DNA of 64,000 nt. Origin: Pseudoxanthomonas sacheonensis (lineage in GTDB: Bacteria; Pseudomonadota; Gammaproteobacteria; Xanthomonadales; Xanthomonadaceae). The first letter of the stretch is position 1. The number at the start of each line of letters is the position of its first letter. The DNA lies in NCBI RefSeq assembly GCF_010093305.1, contig NZ_PDWS01000018.1:1-64000 (forward strand), written 5' to 3'. The position numbers and the translations under genes were made by a program. Of the stretch, positions 8,918-18,864 are shown one piece after another. The notes beneath the pieces were generated by a model. That model saw nothing but the letters and a program-made list of their open reading frames with translations, did no database searches and was not told where the DNA came from.

Positions 8918-9830
8918 GGCGCCAGCGATCGAAGTTTCCGCGATTATACCCACATACAACCGGCGCGAACTGGTGGTCCGCGCGATAGATTCGGTGCTCG
9001 CCCAGACCCGGCGCGTCGACGAAATCGTGGTGATCGACGACGGCTCCACCGACGGCACCGAGGCCTATTTGCGGGAACGTTACGGCGACCGTATCCGCTA
9101 TGCCTGGCAGCCCAACGCCGGCGTCTCCGCCGCGCGCAACCATGGCATGTCGATCGCACGGGGCCGTTACTTCGCCCTGCTGGACAGCGACGACGAATGG
9201 CTGCCGGAAAAGACCGCACGGCAAGTGGAGTGGATGGAAGCCCACCCTGATTTCGGCATGGTCATCTGCGACGTGGAACGCGTGGACGGCGATCACCGCC
9301 TGATCGACGTGTTCCGCCGGCGCGACACCATTCCCGAAGACGGCTGGGTCCTGCGCTGGATCATCCACAACCCCGCCCTGGCGCCCGCGTCGGCCATGCT
9401 GCGGCGCGAAGTGGTGGAAGACGTAGGCGGGTTCGACACCGGTCTGCGCACCGCCGAAGACATCGACTTCCATCTGCGCGTGGCGCAGCGCTGGCGGATC
9501 GGCGTGGTGGAAGCCTCGCTGGTCCGCGCCATGCGCGGGCACGACGGATTGTCGGCCGAATCCTCCACGTACGACGACTACGTGCGCGTTGTCGAGCGGG
9601 CCGTCGAGAACGCCAAGGGTATGGTCGACGATACCGAGCTGCGACGCGCGCTGGCCGCTACCTACGCACGCAACGCGCGCGGAATGCTGATCCGCAAACG
9701 CTGGCGCGATGGCTGGAACCTGGCGGCGCGGGCGTGGCGGTTGACGCCCGACCGGGCCCTGCGCGGAGATCTGCTGAAACTGGTCCCTTTCGGTTTGCGT
9801 CGCGCCGTGCGCAGCCTGCTTCCCGGTTGA
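8916..9830 (+). CDS. family 2 glycosyltransferase
   Basis: 304 aa. Start ATG 8916 is preceded by GGAGAAG at 8903-8909; a TTG five codons earlier is a less likely start. GT-A fold motifs: AIIPTYNRRE at residues 9-18, IDDGSTDGTEAY, and the DxD-type LLDSDDEWLP. It transfers a sugar from a nucleotide sugar to a polyprenyl-linked acceptor at the inner membrane. A C-terminal basic tail (RRAVRSLLPG) and no long TM segments suggest a peripheral membrane protein. It diverges from the deacetylase gene with overlapping start codons, and converges with the polyprenyl glycosylphosphotransferase gene. Confidence 0.85.
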   Translation: MAPAIEVSAIIPTYNRRELVVRAIDSVLAQTRRVDEIVVIDDGSTDGTEAYLRERYGDRIRYAWQPNAGVSAARNHGMSIARGRYFALLDSDDEWLPEKTARQVEWMEAHPDFGMVICDVERVDGDHRLIDVFRRRDTIPEDGWVLRWIIHNPALAPASAMLRREVVEDVGGFDTGLRTAEDIDFHLRVAQRWRIGVVEASLVRAMRGHDGLSAESSTYDDYVRVVERAVENAKGMVDDTELRRALAATYARNARGMLIRKRWRDGWNLAARAWRLTPDRALRGDLLKLVPFGLRRAVRSLLPG

Positions 9831-9891
9831 ATCGGGCGTTGCGGCTGTCGCCGCGCGGTTGTTGCCGCAGACCGGATTCCGCTGCCGCGGA

Positions 9892-11286
9892 TCAGCGCGC
9901 GCCCCGCCCGAACATCACCACTTCCACCGTCTGCAGCAGGATCATCAGGTCGAACACCAGGCCGTGGTTCTTCACGTAGAACAGATCGAACTTCAGTTTT
10001 TCCTCCGCGTCCTGCACGGACGCGCCGTAGGGATAGCGCAACTGCGCCCAGCCGGTGAGGCCCGGCTTCACGCAATGGCGCACGCCGTAGTAGCGGATTT
10101 CGTCCGACAGCAGATTGACGAAGTGCGGGCGCTCCGGCCGCGGCCCGACGAAGCTCATGTCGCCGCGCAGCACTGCGAACAACTGCGGCAGTTCGTCCAG
10201 GCGGGTCAGGCGGATGAATTTTCCTACCCGCGTGCTGCGGTCGTCGTCCTTGCTGGCCCAACGCGCCACGCCGTCTTTTTCCGCGTCCACGCGCATGCTG
10301 CGGAACTTGGTCAAAGTGAAGTTCTGGCCGCGCTGGCCCACCCGCGTCTGGCTGTAGAGGATCGGCCCTTCCGACTCCAGGCGTACCGCCAGGGCGACGA
10401 TCAGCATCACCGGCCATGCCATCAGCAGCAGAATGCTGGCGGCGATCAGATCGAAGAAGCGCTTGCTCAATCTGCGCGGCGTGGAATAGTCGAAGCCGCC
10501 GGAGAACACCAGCCAGGACGGGTCCACCACATTGAGCTGCACCATGCCGGCTTCGCGTTCGAAGAAGGTGGAGATGTCGATGACCGATATGCCGCGCTGC
10601 ACGCAGGTAAGCATGTCTTCCATGGGAAGACCGCCGCGGCGCTCGTCGGGAGCTATCACCAGCTCATCGATCTGCAGGCGCTCGGCCAGCTCGTGCAGGC
10701 CGCTTTCCGGCATTTCCAGCAGATCCTTGCTGACCAGAACCGCCTGTCCCGGCACCGGCACGAAGCCCACCACCACGAACGAACGGCGGTCTGACTGGCG
10801 ACGCATGCGGCTGTTGATCAGCTCCGCGTTCTTGCCCGCGCCGAACACCAGAATCCGCTGGCGCAGCGAATCGGCGCGGATTACGCGCACCGATATCACC
10901 CGCACCAGGATCACGCCCGCCAACCCCATCGCCAGCGACATGGCCAGCACGCCGCGGCCTATATAGGTAGGCGGAATCAGGTAGTACAGGACCACCAGAG
11001 CGACGCCGCCGAAAGCGAACGACAGCGTCGCCCGCAACAGGAAATCCAGCCGGTTGTGGCGGACGTGGACCTGATACATGCCGAAGGCGGCCATCGCTCC
11101 GGTGATGAACAGCGCCACCAGCACCGCGCGCAGCGGAGCCTGCTGGGAGAAAACGAAGTGGCTTTCCGGATCGTTGTGGAAACGGATCCAGGCCGCGAAC
11201 ATGACCGCCAGGACCAAAGCCAGCATTTCGGCGAGCCAGAGCAAGCGCACGGCGCGGGTCTTGCGGCTTGCGTTGGCGGACTTCAT
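9892..11286 (-). CDS. exopolysaccharide polyprenyl glycosylphosphotransferase (initiating sugar transferase)
   Basis: 464 aa. ATG 11286 has GGGAAG 8 nt upstream; the 9-codon longer start is weaker. N-terminal half: about four to five TM helices (LLWLAEMLALVLAVMFAAWI etc.) and a CoA-binding-like Rossmann segment (RILVFGAGKNAELI). C-terminal half: the bacterial sugar transferase domain with KRFFDLIAASILLL, FRSMRVDAE, RLTRLDELPQL and FVGPRPERP, the core catalytic region. It puts the first sugar-1-phosphate on undecaprenyl phosphate. The middle region (DERRGGLPMEDML ... DPSWLVFSGGF) resembles the subfamily tied to exosortase/PEP-CTERM loci (TIGR03013-like, from memory). Confidence 0.88.
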   Translation of the reverse strand: MKSANASRKTRAVRLLWLAEMLALVLAVMFAAWIRFHNDPESHFVFSQQAPLRAVLVALFITGAMAAFGMYQVHVRHNRLDFLLRATLSFAFGGVALVVLYYLIPPTYIGRGVLAMSLAMGLAGVILVRVISVRVIRADSLRQRILVFGAGKNAELINSRMRRQSDRRSFVVVGFVPVPGQAVLVSKDLLEMPESGLHELAERLQIDELVIAPDERRGGLPMEDMLTCVQRGISVIDISTFFEREAGMVQLNVVDPSWLVFSGGFDYSTPRRLSKRFFDLIAASILLLMAWPVMLIVALAVRLESEGPILYSQTRVGQRGQNFTLTKFRSMRVDAEKDGVARWASKDDDRSTRVGKFIRLTRLDELPQLFAVLRGDMSFVGPRPERPHFVNLLSDEIRYYGVRHCVKPGLTGWAQLRYPYGASVQDAEEKLKFDLFYVKNHGLVFDLMILLQTVEVVMFGRGAR

Positions 11287-11642
11287 CGGTCGCTTCCCAC
11301 GACGGACGCGCACAGTCCGTACTGACGGCGGTGCAGAAGTTTTCCGGCGGGAGCGTCGCCGCTTCCACGCAATGTCATCGAACCAGGCATCTGTTCCCCC
11401 GTGGCGTGCCGTTCAGCGCTGGCGCTCCTTTGTTCCGGCCTCCCGCCAGGGGCCGCCGATCCAGCGCTCACCCACATGGCGTGGGCTACCCAGTACAACG
11501 CCACAGGGGTGACGATCCGGCCAAGGCCGGAATCCTTGTTCTCCTCTCCGGCAACGCAGGCGGCCCAGAAACGATTCCAGCCGCCTATGCGGCGGCTGGT
11601 CGTCAGCGTATCAACGGAAGGGCCGGTCCACGCCCATGCAGG
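11287..11642. other. intergenic region with one strong hairpin; no gene seen
   Basis: 356 bp between two leftward genes. A perfect 9-bp inverted repeat, CCAGCCGCC/GGCGGCTGG with a 5-nt loop, lies at 11577-11599, 44 bp past the beta-helix gene stop. It lacks a T run but may end that transcript. The rest should hold the promoter of the sugar transferase gene. A rightward open frame at 11401-11667 has no ribosome binding site and odd composition. Confidence 0.5.
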
Positions 11643-13202
11643 TCATTTCACTATGAAGCGCCGATAGCGCTTGGCCGGCGACTGGCGCCAGACCGTTGGC
11701 CTGGCCTGCTGCCCCCGGACGGCAGGTACCGGCGCCTGCGCGGAGGACTGCGTGGGCGCGGGAGCGGCAACCTGCCCGCCCCGGGGCGGAATCATCGGCT
11801 GCGAGCCGTTGACGCGGATGGGGGCGCCGGTCGATTCGAATTGTTCCAAAGCGCCTATGTCGATCGTTCCATCCAAAGGCGTGCGCGGCTTCTGCGCCCC
11901 TATCGCCATTTTCGCGCGCAGCGGCGGGTCGAAAGCGGCCAGCACCAGAGGCGTCGGGAAAGGGAATGCCGCAGGCGTCGCGGGTGAATTGTTGCCGGCG
12001 TTGATCAACGGACTTCCGGCCAGCGGCCGCAGCGAGCGCTGGGCGACGCTGGTCAGCAACGGGTCGGCGCCGCGCAAGGTCCCGGTCCATTCCGCAGGCA
12101 CCAGGCTGGCCGAAGCCTGTACCCAGTTGTTGCTGCCGGCGACCTTCCGGCCTCCGGACCACGGCTCACGGCTCTGCGGTCCGCAAGTGGGGACACTGAC
12201 GTTGCTGGCAGGATTTTCCCGCACGATCGCAGGCGTCCCGGACGGCTGATAGACCACGTTGTTGTGCATCTCCAGCGATCCCTGGCCAAGCTGCACCAGC
12301 ACCGCGTTGACCGCGCCCGTACGATCGAAAACGATCGTGTTGTTGGCCAACCGGGTTCTGCCCTGATTGCGGCCTTCCAGATCTCCCCCGATACGCAACG
12401 CGTTACCCGAACGGCTGCTGGAATTGTGGATGATCACGTTGCCGACCACGTCCGCGTCCTCTCGCCGGAGGTCGGCGGTCCATGCGGGCTTCTGCGTCTC
12501 GCAATCGGGCCCTATCAGCTCGATCTCGTGCAGATTGGAGCCCTCGATCCAGTTGTAGTAGATCTCCGCCCTCTGATGGCGCACCCGTACCAGCACTCCG
12601 CCCGTGGCGTCGTGCACATAGTTGTAGCGCATACGGAACACGGTATCGGGAAAAGCCACCTCGTCCGATTGCATGTAGATGGCATGACGGGTGTCGCCCT
12701 GGCCGGAATTGGCTATCTCGCTGTATTCCAGCGTGAACGCGCCCGAGTTCTGGTCGGCGGCCAATATTCCATGCGACGGACAATCGTGGATGTAGGCATC
12801 GCGGACAGTGACGTCATGCGCCTCGCTGAAGACGCAGGTGCTGGTGCCGCCCCTGACTTCGAAGCCTTCGAACACGATGTGGTTCGATTGCTCGAACTTG
12901 ATCGTATGGCCGCCGCCCTGCAATACCGGGCGCGTGGCGCCGGCGACGCGGCGCCAGCGGATGACGACCGGATTGGCTTCGGTGCCGCCGTCGTCATCGC
13001 CCACCACGATCCCGCCGGTGTAGGTGGCGTTGCCGTCCACTTCGACGATATCGCCTGCTGCCAGATTGTTGCTGCTGAAGACCGCGGATAGCTGCGTGTA
13101 TTGACGGCCAGACGGTCCCACCGTGTAAGTGGTGGCCGACGCGGCGGCAGGAATCATCGCCAGTAGACCCGCCAGACACAAAAACCTTTTCAAACATTGC
13201 AT
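11643..13202 (-). CDS. secreted right-handed beta-helix protein
   Basis: 519 aa. Signal peptide at residues 1-23 (MQCLKRFLCLAGLLAMIPAA then ASA). It opens with YTVGPSGRQYTQL, the usual start of extracellular beta-helix proteins, then parallel beta-helix coils with repeated asparagine turns (NHIVFEGFEVRGG, DVTVRDAYIHDC, NYVHDATGG, NVIIHNSS, NNTIVFD, NNVVY) between about 40 and 330. The DIGALE motif near 450 is typical of the end of this fold. A Pro/Ala/Gln-rich linker and basic tail (AKRYRRFIVK) follow. Such proteins bind or cleave polysaccharides (lyase/epimerase-like). Its position beside the polysaccharide genes suggests it acts on that product in the periplasm or outside. No catalytic residues can be assigned. 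Confidence 0.75.
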   Translation of the reverse strand: MQCLKRFLCLAGLLAMIPAAASATTYTVGPSGRQYTQLSAVFSSNNLAAGDIVEVDGNATYTGGIVVGDDDGGTEANPVVIRWRRVAGATRPVLQGGGHTIKFEQSNHIVFEGFEVRGGTSTCVFSEAHDVTVRDAYIHDCPSHGILAADQNSGAFTLEYSEIANSGQGDTRHAIYMQSDEVAFPDTVFRMRYNYVHDATGGVLVRVRHQRAEIYYNWIEGSNLHEIELIGPDCETQKPAWTADLRREDADVVGNVIIHNSSSRSGNALRIGGDLEGRNQGRTRLANNTIVFDRTGAVNAVLVQLGQGSLEMHNNVVYQPSGTPAIVRENPASNVSVPTCGPQSREPWSGGRKVAGSNNWVQASASLVPAEWTGTLRGADPLLTSVAQRSLRPLAGSPLINAGNNSPATPAAFPFPTPLVLAAFDPPLRAKMAIGAQKPRTPLDGTIDIGALEQFESTGAPIRVNGSQPMIPPRGGQVAAPAPTQSSAQAPVPAVRGQQARPTVWRQSPAKRYRRFIVK

Positions 13203-13439
13203 TTGCTTTTAACCCCCAGCGCCATGGCGCCGTTGATCCCCTGCCCGCACATTGTCCACATTCCGGCGTGAACGCCCCGCTAAACGGGAAGGACGAACAG
13301 ACGCTTCGGACGGACTTTCCGCACATTTCACCCGGCACCAGATCGCCACGGCGGTCCCGAGGGGCGACAGCCGACAGAAGGAACGGTTGGTAGAGAGGGC
13401 GACTGTCTCGCCGGCACCCGGGCCATCGATGCCGGATGA

Positions 13440-13468
13440 TTGACGGCTCAATTCAGTTCGTGCAAAAT
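13440..13468 (+). promoter_or_regulatory. sigma70-type promoter of tRNA-Arg
   Basis: TTGACG (13440-13445), 17-bp spacer, CAAAAT (13463-13468). The predicted start near 13475 is 6 bp before the tRNA, as expected for a tRNA promoter. Confidence 0.6.
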
Positions 13469-13480
13469 TCCGCTTCTAAT

Positions 13481-13557
13481 GCGCCCGTAGCTCAGTTGGA
13501 TAGAGTACCTGGCTACGAACCAGGCGGTCGGGAGTTCGAATCTCTCCGGGCGCACCA
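13481..13557 (+). tRNA. tRNA-Arg (anticodon ACG)
   Basis: 77 nt cloverleaf. Acceptor GCGCCCG pairs with CGGGCGC, discriminator A and encoded CCA at 13555-13557. D arm GCTCAGTTGGATAGAGT; anticodon arm CTGGCT-ACG-AACCAG; T arm GGGAGTTCGAATCTCTC. The A34 is expected to be modified to inosine by TadA, reading CGU/CGC/CGA. Confidence 0.97.
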
Positions 13558-13576
13558 CCGAGAAAGAAACAAGAAG

Positions 13577-13603
13577 CCAGCAGGCAACTCGCTGGTTTTT
13601 TTG
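13577..13603 (+). terminator. terminator after tRNA-Arg
   Basis: CCAGC/GCTGG stem extended by AG/CT with a small bulge, followed by seven T, 20 bp after the tRNA. Confidence 0.65.
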
Positions 13604-13712
13604 TTTGCGCGACCGATGGCAACTCCGGCCGGCGGAATCCCGGCTGGACAGCGAAGCATCCGCGCAGCAGGCGCCGCTCTTCCGGCGATACGGAGCGGAA
13701 GACCGCGGACAC

Positions 13713-13742
13713 AAAAAAAACCCTGAAAATCAGGGTTTTTTT
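13713..13742 (-). terminator. terminator after tRNA-Ser (bidirectional)
   Basis: Perfect stem ACCCTGA/TCAGGGT flanked by an A run and a T run, so it works both ways. It lies 5 bp past the 3' end of the leftward tRNA-Ser. Confidence 0.85.
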
Positions 13743-13747
13743 GCTAG

Positions 13748-13840
13748 TGGCGGAGAGTGAGGGATTCGAACCCTCGATAAGGCTTTTGACCCTATACTCC
13801 CTTAGCAGGGGAGCCCCTTCAGCCGCTCGGGCAACTCTCC
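13748..13840 (-). tRNA. tRNA-Ser (anticodon GCT)
   Basis: 93 nt class II tRNA on the minus strand. Acceptor GGAGAGT, anticodon GCT in CCCTGCTAAGGG, a long variable arm (AGTATAGGGTCAAAAGCCTTATC region), T arm GAGGGTTCGAATCCCTC and encoded CCA. It reads AGU/AGC. It follows csrA, as in many gammaproteobacteria. Confidence 0.97.
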
Positions 13841-13881
13841 GGGATTTCGAAGCGGACAGCAATGCACCGCCTCAGCCGTTT

Positions 13882-13910
13882 AGGATACCGGCTGACAGAG
13901 GTGACGGCAA
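13882..13910 (-). promoter_or_regulatory. likely promoter of tRNA-Ser
   Basis: On the minus strand TTGCCG, 17-bp spacer, TATCCT, about 41 nt before the tRNA 5' end, and placed just after the csrA stop. Confidence 0.45.
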
Positions 13911-13919
13911 ACGAAATCG

Positions 13920-14132
13920 TCAGCTGGATGAGCTGCTTTCTGCGGGTTGCGCGGGCGCGTTGGCATCTTCACCGCGTTGGATGCGCTGATAGATTTCTTC
14001 GCGATGCACAGCCACGTCCTTGGGCGCAGTGATGCCAATGCGCACCTGATTGCCCTTGACGCCCAGCACGGTCACGGTGACCGAGTCGCCGATCATCAAG
14101 GTTTCGCCAACTCGGCGAGTCAAAATCAACAT
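13920..14132 (-). CDS. csrA: carbon storage regulator CsrA (RsmA)
   Basis: 70 aa, canonical N-terminus [16 protein letters not shown], and the RNA-binding C-terminal strand region IYQRIQRGE; the tail is extended with [10 protein letters not shown]. CsrA binds GGA motifs in mRNA leaders and represses or stabilises translation of carbon-storage, biofilm and virulence genes. AAGGAG lies 9 nt before the ATG and is itself a potential CsrA site. A CCGGCA/TGCCGG hairpin in the leader (about 14152-14171) sits just upstream, suggesting autoregulation. Located between alaS and tRNA-Ser, the classic position. Confidence 0.97.
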   Translation of the reverse strand: MLILTRRVGETLMIGDSVTVTVLGVKGNQVRIGITAPKDVAVHREEIYQRIQRGEDANAPAQPAESSSSS

Positions 14133-14277
14133 TTAATTTGTCTCCTTAATCCGGCAAGAGTAGTGCCGGGAGGGCGTTTTAGCCTTAACGGAGGCGTAAA
14201 CGCTTCCTGATTCATTCATCAACGTGAAACATGGTAACGGCCGGCCACTAGGACCCGCAAGCTCGCGTTTCGTGGAT

Positions 14278-16926
14278 TTAGGGCCGTATCCGTTGGGCTA
14301 CCCAAGCCGGAACGTCCGCCAGCGCCGAGGCAAGGGCGGGCCCGTCCTCACCACCACCCTGGGCGAGATCCGGGCGGCCGCCGCCCTTGCCCCCGGTCTG
14401 ACTGGCGATGTGCGCCAGCAGTTCCCCCGCTTTGACCCGGCCCATTGCGGAGCCGTTCACCCCGGCCACCAGCGAAGCCTTGCCCTCGGCTGCTCCCGCC
14501 AGGACGATGACCGCATCGCCCAGCTGCTGCTTGAGCCGGTCCATGGCGTCGCGCAGCGCCTTGGCGTCGAATCCTTCCAGCCTGACGGCCAGCACGCGCA
14601 CGCCCTCGATTTCCACCGCCGAGCCCGCCAGATCCGCAGTGGCACCGGAGGCAGCCTTGGCCTTCAGGCTTTCGAGTTCGCGCTCCAGCTTTTTCTGGCG
14701 CTCGGTCAGCTGCCGCACCTTCTCGACCACCTCGCCAGCGCTGCCGCCCAGCAGGGCCGCCGCTTCCTGCAGGCGCTGTTCTTCGGCGGAAACCAGATCG
14801 AGCGCGCCCTGCCCGGTCACCGCTTCGATGCGGCGCACGCCCGACGACACGCCGCCCTCGCTTACGATCTTGAACAGGCCGATATCGCCGGTGCGGCCCA
14901 CGTGGGTGCCGCCGCAGAGTTCGGTGGAATAGCCGCCCATCTTCAGCACGCGCACATGCTCGCCGTATTTCTCGCCGAACAGGGCCATGGCGCCGAAATC
15001 CAGGGCTTCCTGCATGCCCATGTTGTGCACTTCGGCAGCATGGTTGGCGCGGATTTGCGCATTGACGCGGCGCTCGATCTCAGCCAGCTCGGCCGCGGTC
15101 ACCGGCTGGAAGTGCGCGAAGTCGAAGCGCAGCCGGTCCGGCGCCACCAGCGAGCCCTTCTGCTGCACATGCGTGCCCAGCAGCTCCCGCAACGCCGCGT
15201 GCAACAGGTGCGTGGCGGAATGGTTGAGGATGATGGCGGCGCGGCGCGGCGCATCGACCGAACCCAGCACGTGGTCGCCGATCTTCAGGCTACCGGCCGT
15301 AACCCGGCCTACATGGCCGTGGAATTGGCCGGCGTATTTCAGCGTATCGCTTACTTCGAACTTGACGCCCTGCTCGGCCAGCACGCCGGTGTCGCCGACC
15401 TGGCCGCCGGATTCGGCGTAGAAAGGCGTGCGGTCCAGAATCACCACGGCCTCGTCGCCGGCGCCCACGGAGTCGACCGGGCGTCCTTCCTTCAACAGCG
15501 CGGCCACCACCAGTCCGCCGGCATCCAGCGCGTCGTAGCCCAGGAATTCGGTCGGCTTCAACTTCGCCACCAGCTCCGCGGGCAATCCCGAACCGGAAGA
15601 GAATTTGCCGGCGGCGCGCGCGGTTTCGCGCTGCTGCTCCATCGCCGCGTCGAAGCCGGCCATATCCACCGACAGCCCGCGCTCGCGCGCGATGTCCGCG
15701 GTCAGGTCCACGGGGAAGCCGTAGGTGTCGTACAGGCGGAAAGCGTCCGCGCCGGGAATCACTCCCTTGGCGCGCGAGGCCACGTCATCGAAGATGCGCA
15801 TGCCCGAGTCCAGGGTTTCGGCGAAGCGCTCTTCCTCGGCCTTCAGGGCGCGCTCCACCAGGTCCTGCGCCGCCGGCAGCTCGGGATAGGCCTCGCCCAT
15901 CAGCGCGACCAGGGTCGGCACCATCCTGTGGAAGAACGGCTGGCGTACGCCCAGCATCCAGCCATGGCGCAGGGCGCGGCGGATGATCCGGCGCAGCACG
16001 TAGCCGCGGCCTTCGTTGGACGGCAGCACGCCATCGACGATCAGGAACGAGCAGGCGCGGATGTGGTCGGCGATCACGCGCAGCGACTTGTTCTCCAGGT
16101 CCGCGGTGCCGGTCAGCTCGGAAGCCTTGGCGATCAGGGTCTGGAAGATATCGATTTCGTAGTTGGTGTGGACGTGCTGCAGGATCGCGGCGAGGCGCTC
16201 CATGCCCATGCCGGTATCCACACAGGGCGCCGGCAGCGGCACCAGGGTGCCGTCGGGCTGGCGATCGAACTGCATGAACACCAGGTTCCAGATTTCGATG
16301 AAGCGGTCGCCGTCCTCATCCGGCGAACCCGGCGGGCCGCCAGCGATATGGTCGCCGTGGTCGTAGAAGATCTCGGTGCAGGGACCGCATGGTCCGGTGT
16401 CGGCCATCTGCCAGAAATTGTCCGAAGCGTAAGGCGCGCCCTTGTTGTCGCCGATGCGGACGATGCGTTCGGCAGGGATGCCGACCATCTTGTTCCACAG
16501 CTCATAAGCCTCGTCATCGGTGTGGTACACCGTGACCAGCAGGCGCTCCTTGGGCAGCTTCCAGACCTCGGTCAGCAGTTCCCAGGCCCAGGCGATGGCA
16601 TCTTTCTTGAAATAATCGCCGAAAGACCAGTTGCCGAGCATCTCGAAGAAGGTGTGGTGGCGCGCGGTGTAGCCGACCGAATCCAGGTCGTTGTGCTTGC
16701 CGCCCGCACGCAGGCAACGCTGGACGTCTGCCGCGCGCACGTAACTGCGCTTTTCCGCGCCCAGGAACACATCCTTGAACTGGACCATGCCCGAGTTGGT
16801 GAACAGCAGGGTCGGGTCGTTGCCGGGCACCAGCGGGGCCGAAGGCACGATGGTGTGGCCCTTGCCACGGAAGAATTCGAGGAAATCGCTGCGGATCTGG
16901 CTGCTGCTGAGCTTGGAAGTAGTCAT
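14278..16926 (-). CDS. alaS: alanine-tRNA ligase
   Basis: 882 aa, usual length for AlaRS. Start ATG 16926 gives [19 protein letters not shown]; the longer frame adds 30 implausible residues. Class II catalytic core at the N-terminus ([44 protein letters not shown]). The editing/zinc region carries [17 protein letters not shown] and [13 protein letters not shown]. The C-terminal Ala domain includes [11 protein letters not shown]. It charges tRNA-Ala and edits Ser/Gly mischarging. The gene lies downstream of recX with a 111-bp gap. Confidence 0.98.
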   Translation of the reverse strand: MTTSKLSSSQIRSDFLEFFRGKGHTIVPSAPLVPGNDPTLLFTNSGMVQFKDVFLGAEKRSYVRAADVQRCLRAGGKHNDLDSVGYTARHHTFFEMLGNWSFGDYFKKDAIAWAWELLTEVWKLPKERLLVTVYHTDDEAYELWNKMVGIPAERIVRIGDNKGAPYASDNFWQMADTGPCGPCTEIFYDHGDHIAGGPPGSPDEDGDRFIEIWNLVFMQFDRQPDGTLVPLPAPCVDTGMGMERLAAILQHVHTNYEIDIFQTLIAKASELTGTADLENKSLRVIADHIRACSFLIVDGVLPSNEGRGYVLRRIIRRALRHGWMLGVRQPFFHRMVPTLVALMGEAYPELPAAQDLVERALKAEEERFAETLDSGMRIFDDVASRAKGVIPGADAFRLYDTYGFPVDLTADIARERGLSVDMAGFDAAMEQQRETARAAGKFSSGSGLPAELVAKLKPTEFLGYDALDAGGLVVAALLKEGRPVDSVGAGDEAVVILDRTPFYAESGGQVGDTGVLAEQGVKFEVSDTLKYAGQFHGHVGRVTAGSLKIGDHVLGSVDAPRRAAIILNHSATHLLHAALRELLGTHVQQKGSLVAPDRLRFDFAHFQPVTAAELAEIERRVNAQIRANHAAEVHNMGMQEALDFGAMALFGEKYGEHVRVLKMGGYSTELCGGTHVGRTGDIGLFKIVSEGGVSSGVRRIEAVTGQGALDLVSAEEQRLQEAAALLGGSAGEVVEKVRQLTERQKKLERELESLKAKAASGATADLAGSAVEIEGVRVLAVRLEGFDAKALRDAMDRLKQQLGDAVIVLAGAAEGKASLVAGVNGSAMGRVKAGELLAHIASQTGGKGGGRPDLAQGGGEDGPALASALADVPAWVAQRIRP

Positions 16927-17037
16927 CTGGCTGGCATTTGGCGGGCGGGCACGTCTGAAGTGCCGCGGCACCGACAGGATGCGGACGCGCGCTGGAGCAG
17001 ACAACCCAATCCGCAAAGGTTAACAGGCCGGAACGGA

Positions 17038-17616
17038 TCAGTCCTGCAGGTCGCCGCGCAAAGCCGACCTGACCGTATCGCCATCAAAGCCGCGCCGGTA
17101 CAGGAAATCGGCCGCCTTGCGGCGCTGCACCGGGTCGGCCGAAGCCAGTTCCAGACCAAAACGACGGCGGACCAGATCCTGGGCCGCCTGACGCCAGTCG
17201 CCATCGAAGGCCTGCATGGCGGTCTCGATGGTGTCGCCATCCAGCCCATGAGTGCCCAGTTCGGCCCGGATACGGATCGGCCCCTGTCCATGCGCGGCCC
17301 GGGTGCGCACCAGCAGTTCGGCGAAGCGCGCATCGCTCTGCCACCCGTCGCCAGTCAGCCTTTCAATCGCAGCCGACGCGGCCTCGCTCTCGATTCCGCG
17401 CTCGGCCAACTTGCGGGCCAGCTCCTTGCGCGAATGTTCCCTCCGCACCAGCAGGGCCAGCGCCCGCTGCGTAGGCGTCAGTTCCCGCTGCTTGCGCTTG
17501 CGGGAACCGGACGGCGGGACATCGGCATCCCGAGCAACGGCATTGGGACCAGCGGCATCTTCTTCCGGCACGTCGACTTGGCTCCTGATCGAAAAAGCGG
17601 CGCGTCCTTGCGCCAA
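17038..17616 (-). CDS. recX: RecA regulatory protein RecX
   Basis: Up to 192 aa if the TTG at 17616 is the start; family members are often 150-165 aa, so a later start (for example GTG 17571) is possible. Three-helix repeats typical of Rec[38 protein letters not shown], then the ARFGL-like and C-terminal [18 protein letters not shown]. It caps and limits RecA filaments. It follows recA by 6 bp, so it is translated from the recA transcript. Confidence 0.9.
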   Translation of the reverse strand: MAQGRAAFSIRSQVDVPEEDAAGPNAVARDADVPPSGSRKRKQRELTPTQRALALLVRREHSRKELARKLAERGIESEAASAAIERLTGDGWQSDARFAELLVRTRAAHGQGPIRIRAELGTHGLDGDTIETAMQAFDGDWRQAAQDLVRRRFGLELASADPVQRRKAADFLYRRGFDGDTVRSALRGDLQD

Positions 17617-17622
17617 TCCCGA

Positions 17623-18657
17623 TCAAATCTCTGCGTCCTCTTCGACCTCGTCCGGCTTGACTTCGGTCGGCTGGAACTTGTCTCGCAGTTCGCCTTCCAG
17701 GCGCGTGGCGACCTGCGGGTTGTCCTTGAGGTACTGGCGCGAATTGTCCTTGCCCTGGCCGATGCGTTCGTCGCCGTAGCTGTACCAGGCACCTGCCTTG
17801 TCCACCAGTTTGGCTTCCACGCCCATGTCGATCAGCTCGCCTTCGCGGCTGATGCCTTCGCCGTACAGGATCTCGGTGACGATCTGCTTGAACGGCGGGG
17901 CCAACTTGTTTTTGACCACCTTGATCTTGGTCTGGTTGCCGATGATTTCGTCGCCCTTCTTGATCGCACCGATACGGCGGATATCCAGGCGCACCGAGGC
18001 ATAGAACTTCAGCGCGTTGCCGCCGGTGGTCACTTCCGGGCTTTGGCCCGGCATCATCGCGCCGATCTTCATGCGCAGCTGGTTGATGAACAGCACCATG
18101 CAGTTGGAACGCTTGATGTTGCCGGTCAGCTTGCGCAGCGCCTGGCTCATCAACCGGGCCTGCAGGCCGGGCAGCTGGTCGCCCATTTCGCCCTCGATTT
18201 CAGCCTTCGGCGTCAATGCGGCGACCGAGTCGATGACCACCATGTCCACGGCGTTGGAGCGGACCAGCATGTCGCAGATTTCCAGCGCCTGTTCGCCTGT
18301 ATCGGGCTGCGACAGCAGCAGATCGTCCACGTTGACGCCCAGCTTGGCAGCGTAGATGGGATCCAGCGCATGTTCGGCGTCGATGAAGGCCGCGGTGCCG
18401 CCGCGCTTCTGGCACTGGGCGATGGTCTGCAGGGCCAGGGTGGTCTTGCCGGAAGATTCGGGACCGTAGATTTCCACCACGCGGCCCTTGGGCAGGCCGC
18501 CGATGCCGAGTGCGATATCCAGCATCAGCGAGCCGGTGGGAATGGCCTCGACCGCTTCGATGATCTGGTCGCCCATGCGCATCACCGAGCCCTTGCCGAA
18601 CTGGCGTTCGATCTGGGTCAGGGCCGCGGAAAGTGCGCGCTTCTTGTTCTCGTCCAT
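17623..18657 (-). CDS. recA: recombinase RecA
   Basis: 344 aa. Start ATG 18657 ([21 protein letters not shown]); a longer frame to 18714 is not family-like. Walker [10 protein letters not shown] at 65-73, [20 protein letters not shown]-type region (here [14 protein letters not shown]), L2-loop segment [19 protein letters not shown], acidic C-terminus EVEEDAEI. It forms filaments on single-stranded DNA for strand exchange and triggers LexA self-cleavage. The order lexA-recA-recX matches the xanthomonads. No LexA-box match is visible in its own 207-bp leader, so induction may come through the lexA promoter or another repressor. Confidence 0.98.
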   Translation of the reverse strand: MDENKKRALSAALTQIERQFGKGSVMRMGDQIIEAVEAIPTGSLMLDIALGIGGLPKGRVVEIYGPESSGKTTLALQTIAQCQKRGGTAAFIDAEHALDPIYAAKLGVNVDDLLLSQPDTGEQALEICDMLVRSNAVDMVVIDSVAALTPKAEIEGEMGDQLPGLQARLMSQALRKLTGNIKRSNCMVLFINQLRMKIGAMMPGQSPEVTTGGNALKFYASVRLDIRRIGAIKKGDEIIGNQTKIKVVKNKLAPPFKQIVTEILYGEGISREGELIDMGVEAKLVDKAGAWYSYGDERIGQGKDNSRQYLKDNPQVATRLEGELRDKFQPTEVKPDEVEEDAEI

Positions 18658-18864
18658 CGTGGTGTCCTTGGTGGTTTGTCGGGTTGAGGGCAATTTAGCG
18701 GCCATGGGTCGCACAGGTTGCGACGCGAACTGCCGTGATCGAAATTAACTTTGCAACGCGGACTGGGGCTAGCGGACAACGGCTTGAAGACGTGTCGGAA
18801 ATTTCCTGTTTGATAAATAAAGCCTTTTTCTTATTGGTGGACGAACGATGGGACGGCTGCGATA

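Noticed and set aside
11401-11667. A small secreted protein gene on the plus strand
   Set aside because: Its apparent signal-like start has no ribosome binding site and the rest overlaps the hairpin and the end of the beta-helix gene.
14224-18687. A 1487-codon open frame on the plus strand opposite alaS-recX-recA
   Set aside because: It runs antisense across three well-supported genes; such frames arise from GC-rich codon use. His/Gln/Arg-rich composition, no family, no ribosome binding site.
18658-18864. A LexA box in front of recA
   Set aside because: No match to the lexA box or half site could be found in the 207-bp leader.
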